Origin: Hemicentrotus pulcherrimus
Lineage: Eukaryota > Echinodermata > Echinoidea > Camarodonta > Strongylocentrotidae
Length of the DNA: 15,983 nt
Direction: 5' to 3'
Assembly: GCA_003118195.1 (NCBI GenBank)
Contig: BEXV01001057.1
Span: 100,543 to 116,525, forward strand
The notes under the pieces are model-generated. The model was not told the DNA's origin and did not search any database. It saw only the letters and a program-made list of their open reading frames with translations. Of this stretch, positions 15,130-15,983 are shown piece after piece. Each line of letters begins with the position of its first letter. Position 1 is the first letter of the stretch. The position numbers were made by a program, and so were the translations under genes.

Positions 15130-15983
15130 TAGTTGTCCGGGGGTAGTTTTCTAGGGGGTAGTTGTCCTAGGGGTAGTTGACTGGGGGTGGTTGTGCAGGG
15201 AGTAGGTGTCCGGACAAGATGAGCAGTGTGTAAACAATCCCACTCAAGGGGACGCAACGCTTAAGACAAAGGTCTGTCCGAAACTAGGGAGATCAGATCA
15301 TTTGTTGATAAGGTCTGTGAAATCATGAAAGACAATACCAATCCAATTCATTCATTTTATTCATTTAATCGTTCTGGCATTTGACTTCGCCCCACCCCAA
15401 CCCGCCTTTCAAGATTCAGATATTCATTTGTTCCCGAATCTGTTCAAAAAATCAACTCACATATTGAACGCTGAACTTATGTGTTGGAAATTAATACTCA
15501 AACTAATGATTTGAAGTACCAATGACTACTTTTGTCGCTTCATTATTGTGTGCATGTTTTTGTTCCTTGTTTAATCTATTTCTATAAACGTGATATATTT
15601 AATCGTTGTAAGTATGTATAGTTACGTCAATGGGAACCAAATGTAACTTTTTTTGCAAAGACAAATAGAATACCACGTATCTTGTATTTTGTATCTTGTA
15701 TCACAAATCGACATTAAACACAATACCATAATGCGGTATTGATATAAGAAAATCCCGAAATTCAAATTGATTTGTCTAATTTATTATCATGCCACGTATG
15801 AAATTGTCTCCTGAACTTCCAAATATCCAGTTGAAAACAAAAACAAATATATCCCTTAGAATAATTATTGATAATGATACTGCGGAAATGTACATTCACG
15901 GCGCATCAGGACAATTACCCCCCGGAAAACTACCCCCGTAGGACGATTACCCCCCCCCCCGGAAAATTACCCTCCGGAGAATT
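15130..15983. mobile_element. Foldback element with G-rich tandem-unit arms (right end at window edge)
   Basis: The left arm (15130-15215) is about five units of the type GGGGGTAGTTNTCC. The right arm (15907 to the window end) carries the inverse (GGACAATTACCCCCCGG, AAAACTACCCCCGTAGG), with an 11-base C run at 15950-15960. Arms built from tandem short units in opposite orientation are typical of foldback transposons. The centre (15216-15906) has no recognisable gene. The true right boundary may lie outside the window. Confidence 0.65.

Noticed and set aside
1..15983. CRISPR array, operon or prokaryotic mobile element
   Set aside because: The repeats are microsatellites, tandem duplications or transposon arms without regular spacer structure. 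Spliced exons show eukaryotic DNA.

Overview
The window is AT-rich, intron-containing metazoan DNA, most probably from a marine invertebrate. The reasons are seven GT-AG-spliced exons with introns of 0.4-3.6 kb, a ZU5-UPA-death-domain protein of the UNC5/UNC5C-like group, and dense non-autonomous DNA transposons, tRNA-headed SINEs and non-LTR fragments. An echinoderm or a mollusc would both fit. The sequence alone does not decide, and nothing looks prokaryotic.

The one gene that can be supported well lies on the minus strand. Seven coding exons were joined by hand: 13468-13408, 12951-12661, 12274-12021, 11477-11346, 9395-9260, 5647-5437 and 4962-4665. They give 1383 nt, which is 460 codons plus a TAG stop. 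Every intron starts GT and ends AG and every phase fits (0 at entry, then 1, 1, 0, 0, 1, 2). The product reads basic/serine-rich linker, ZU5, UPA, a proline-containing linker of about 70 residues, death domain. This is the intracellular signalling half of an UNC5 or UNC5C-like protein. The first exon or exons lie upstream; one weak candidate is at about 13863-13903. A candidate AATAAA signal lies about 110 bp past the stop.

Region by region: 1-640 holds simple repeats and one weak plus-strand exon candidate. 815-1560 holds two copies of a tRNA-derived SINE body and a 72-bp tandem duplication. 2054-3197 holds two direct copies of a minus-strand retroelement-like 3' end with AATAAA. 3355-4065 holds a short relative of the intron-4 element, an (ACT)n tract and a CG-rich 11-bp tandem array. 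4548-13468 is the gene. Its introns carry mobile DNA: a tRNA-like SINE (intron 6); an 803-bp palindromic mariner-type element, a possible surrounding element and LINE-like relics (intron 5); a 1.3-kb inverted-repeat element (intron 4); a 61-bp tandem duplication (intron 2); and a 151-bp MITE (intron 1). 13578-15983 holds a 165-bp foldback MITE, a 72-bp TTAA-flanked mini-element, a LINE C-terminal relic, a hAT-like zinc-finger exon relic, and a foldback element with arms of G-rich tandem units that reaches the window edge.

The most notable items are the complete 3' portion of the ZU5-UPA-DD gene, with a splice arrangement that could yield death-domain-less forms, and several apparently unrelated families of inverted-repeat elements, of which the 803-bp hairpin, the 1.3-kb element and the G-rich foldback stand out.
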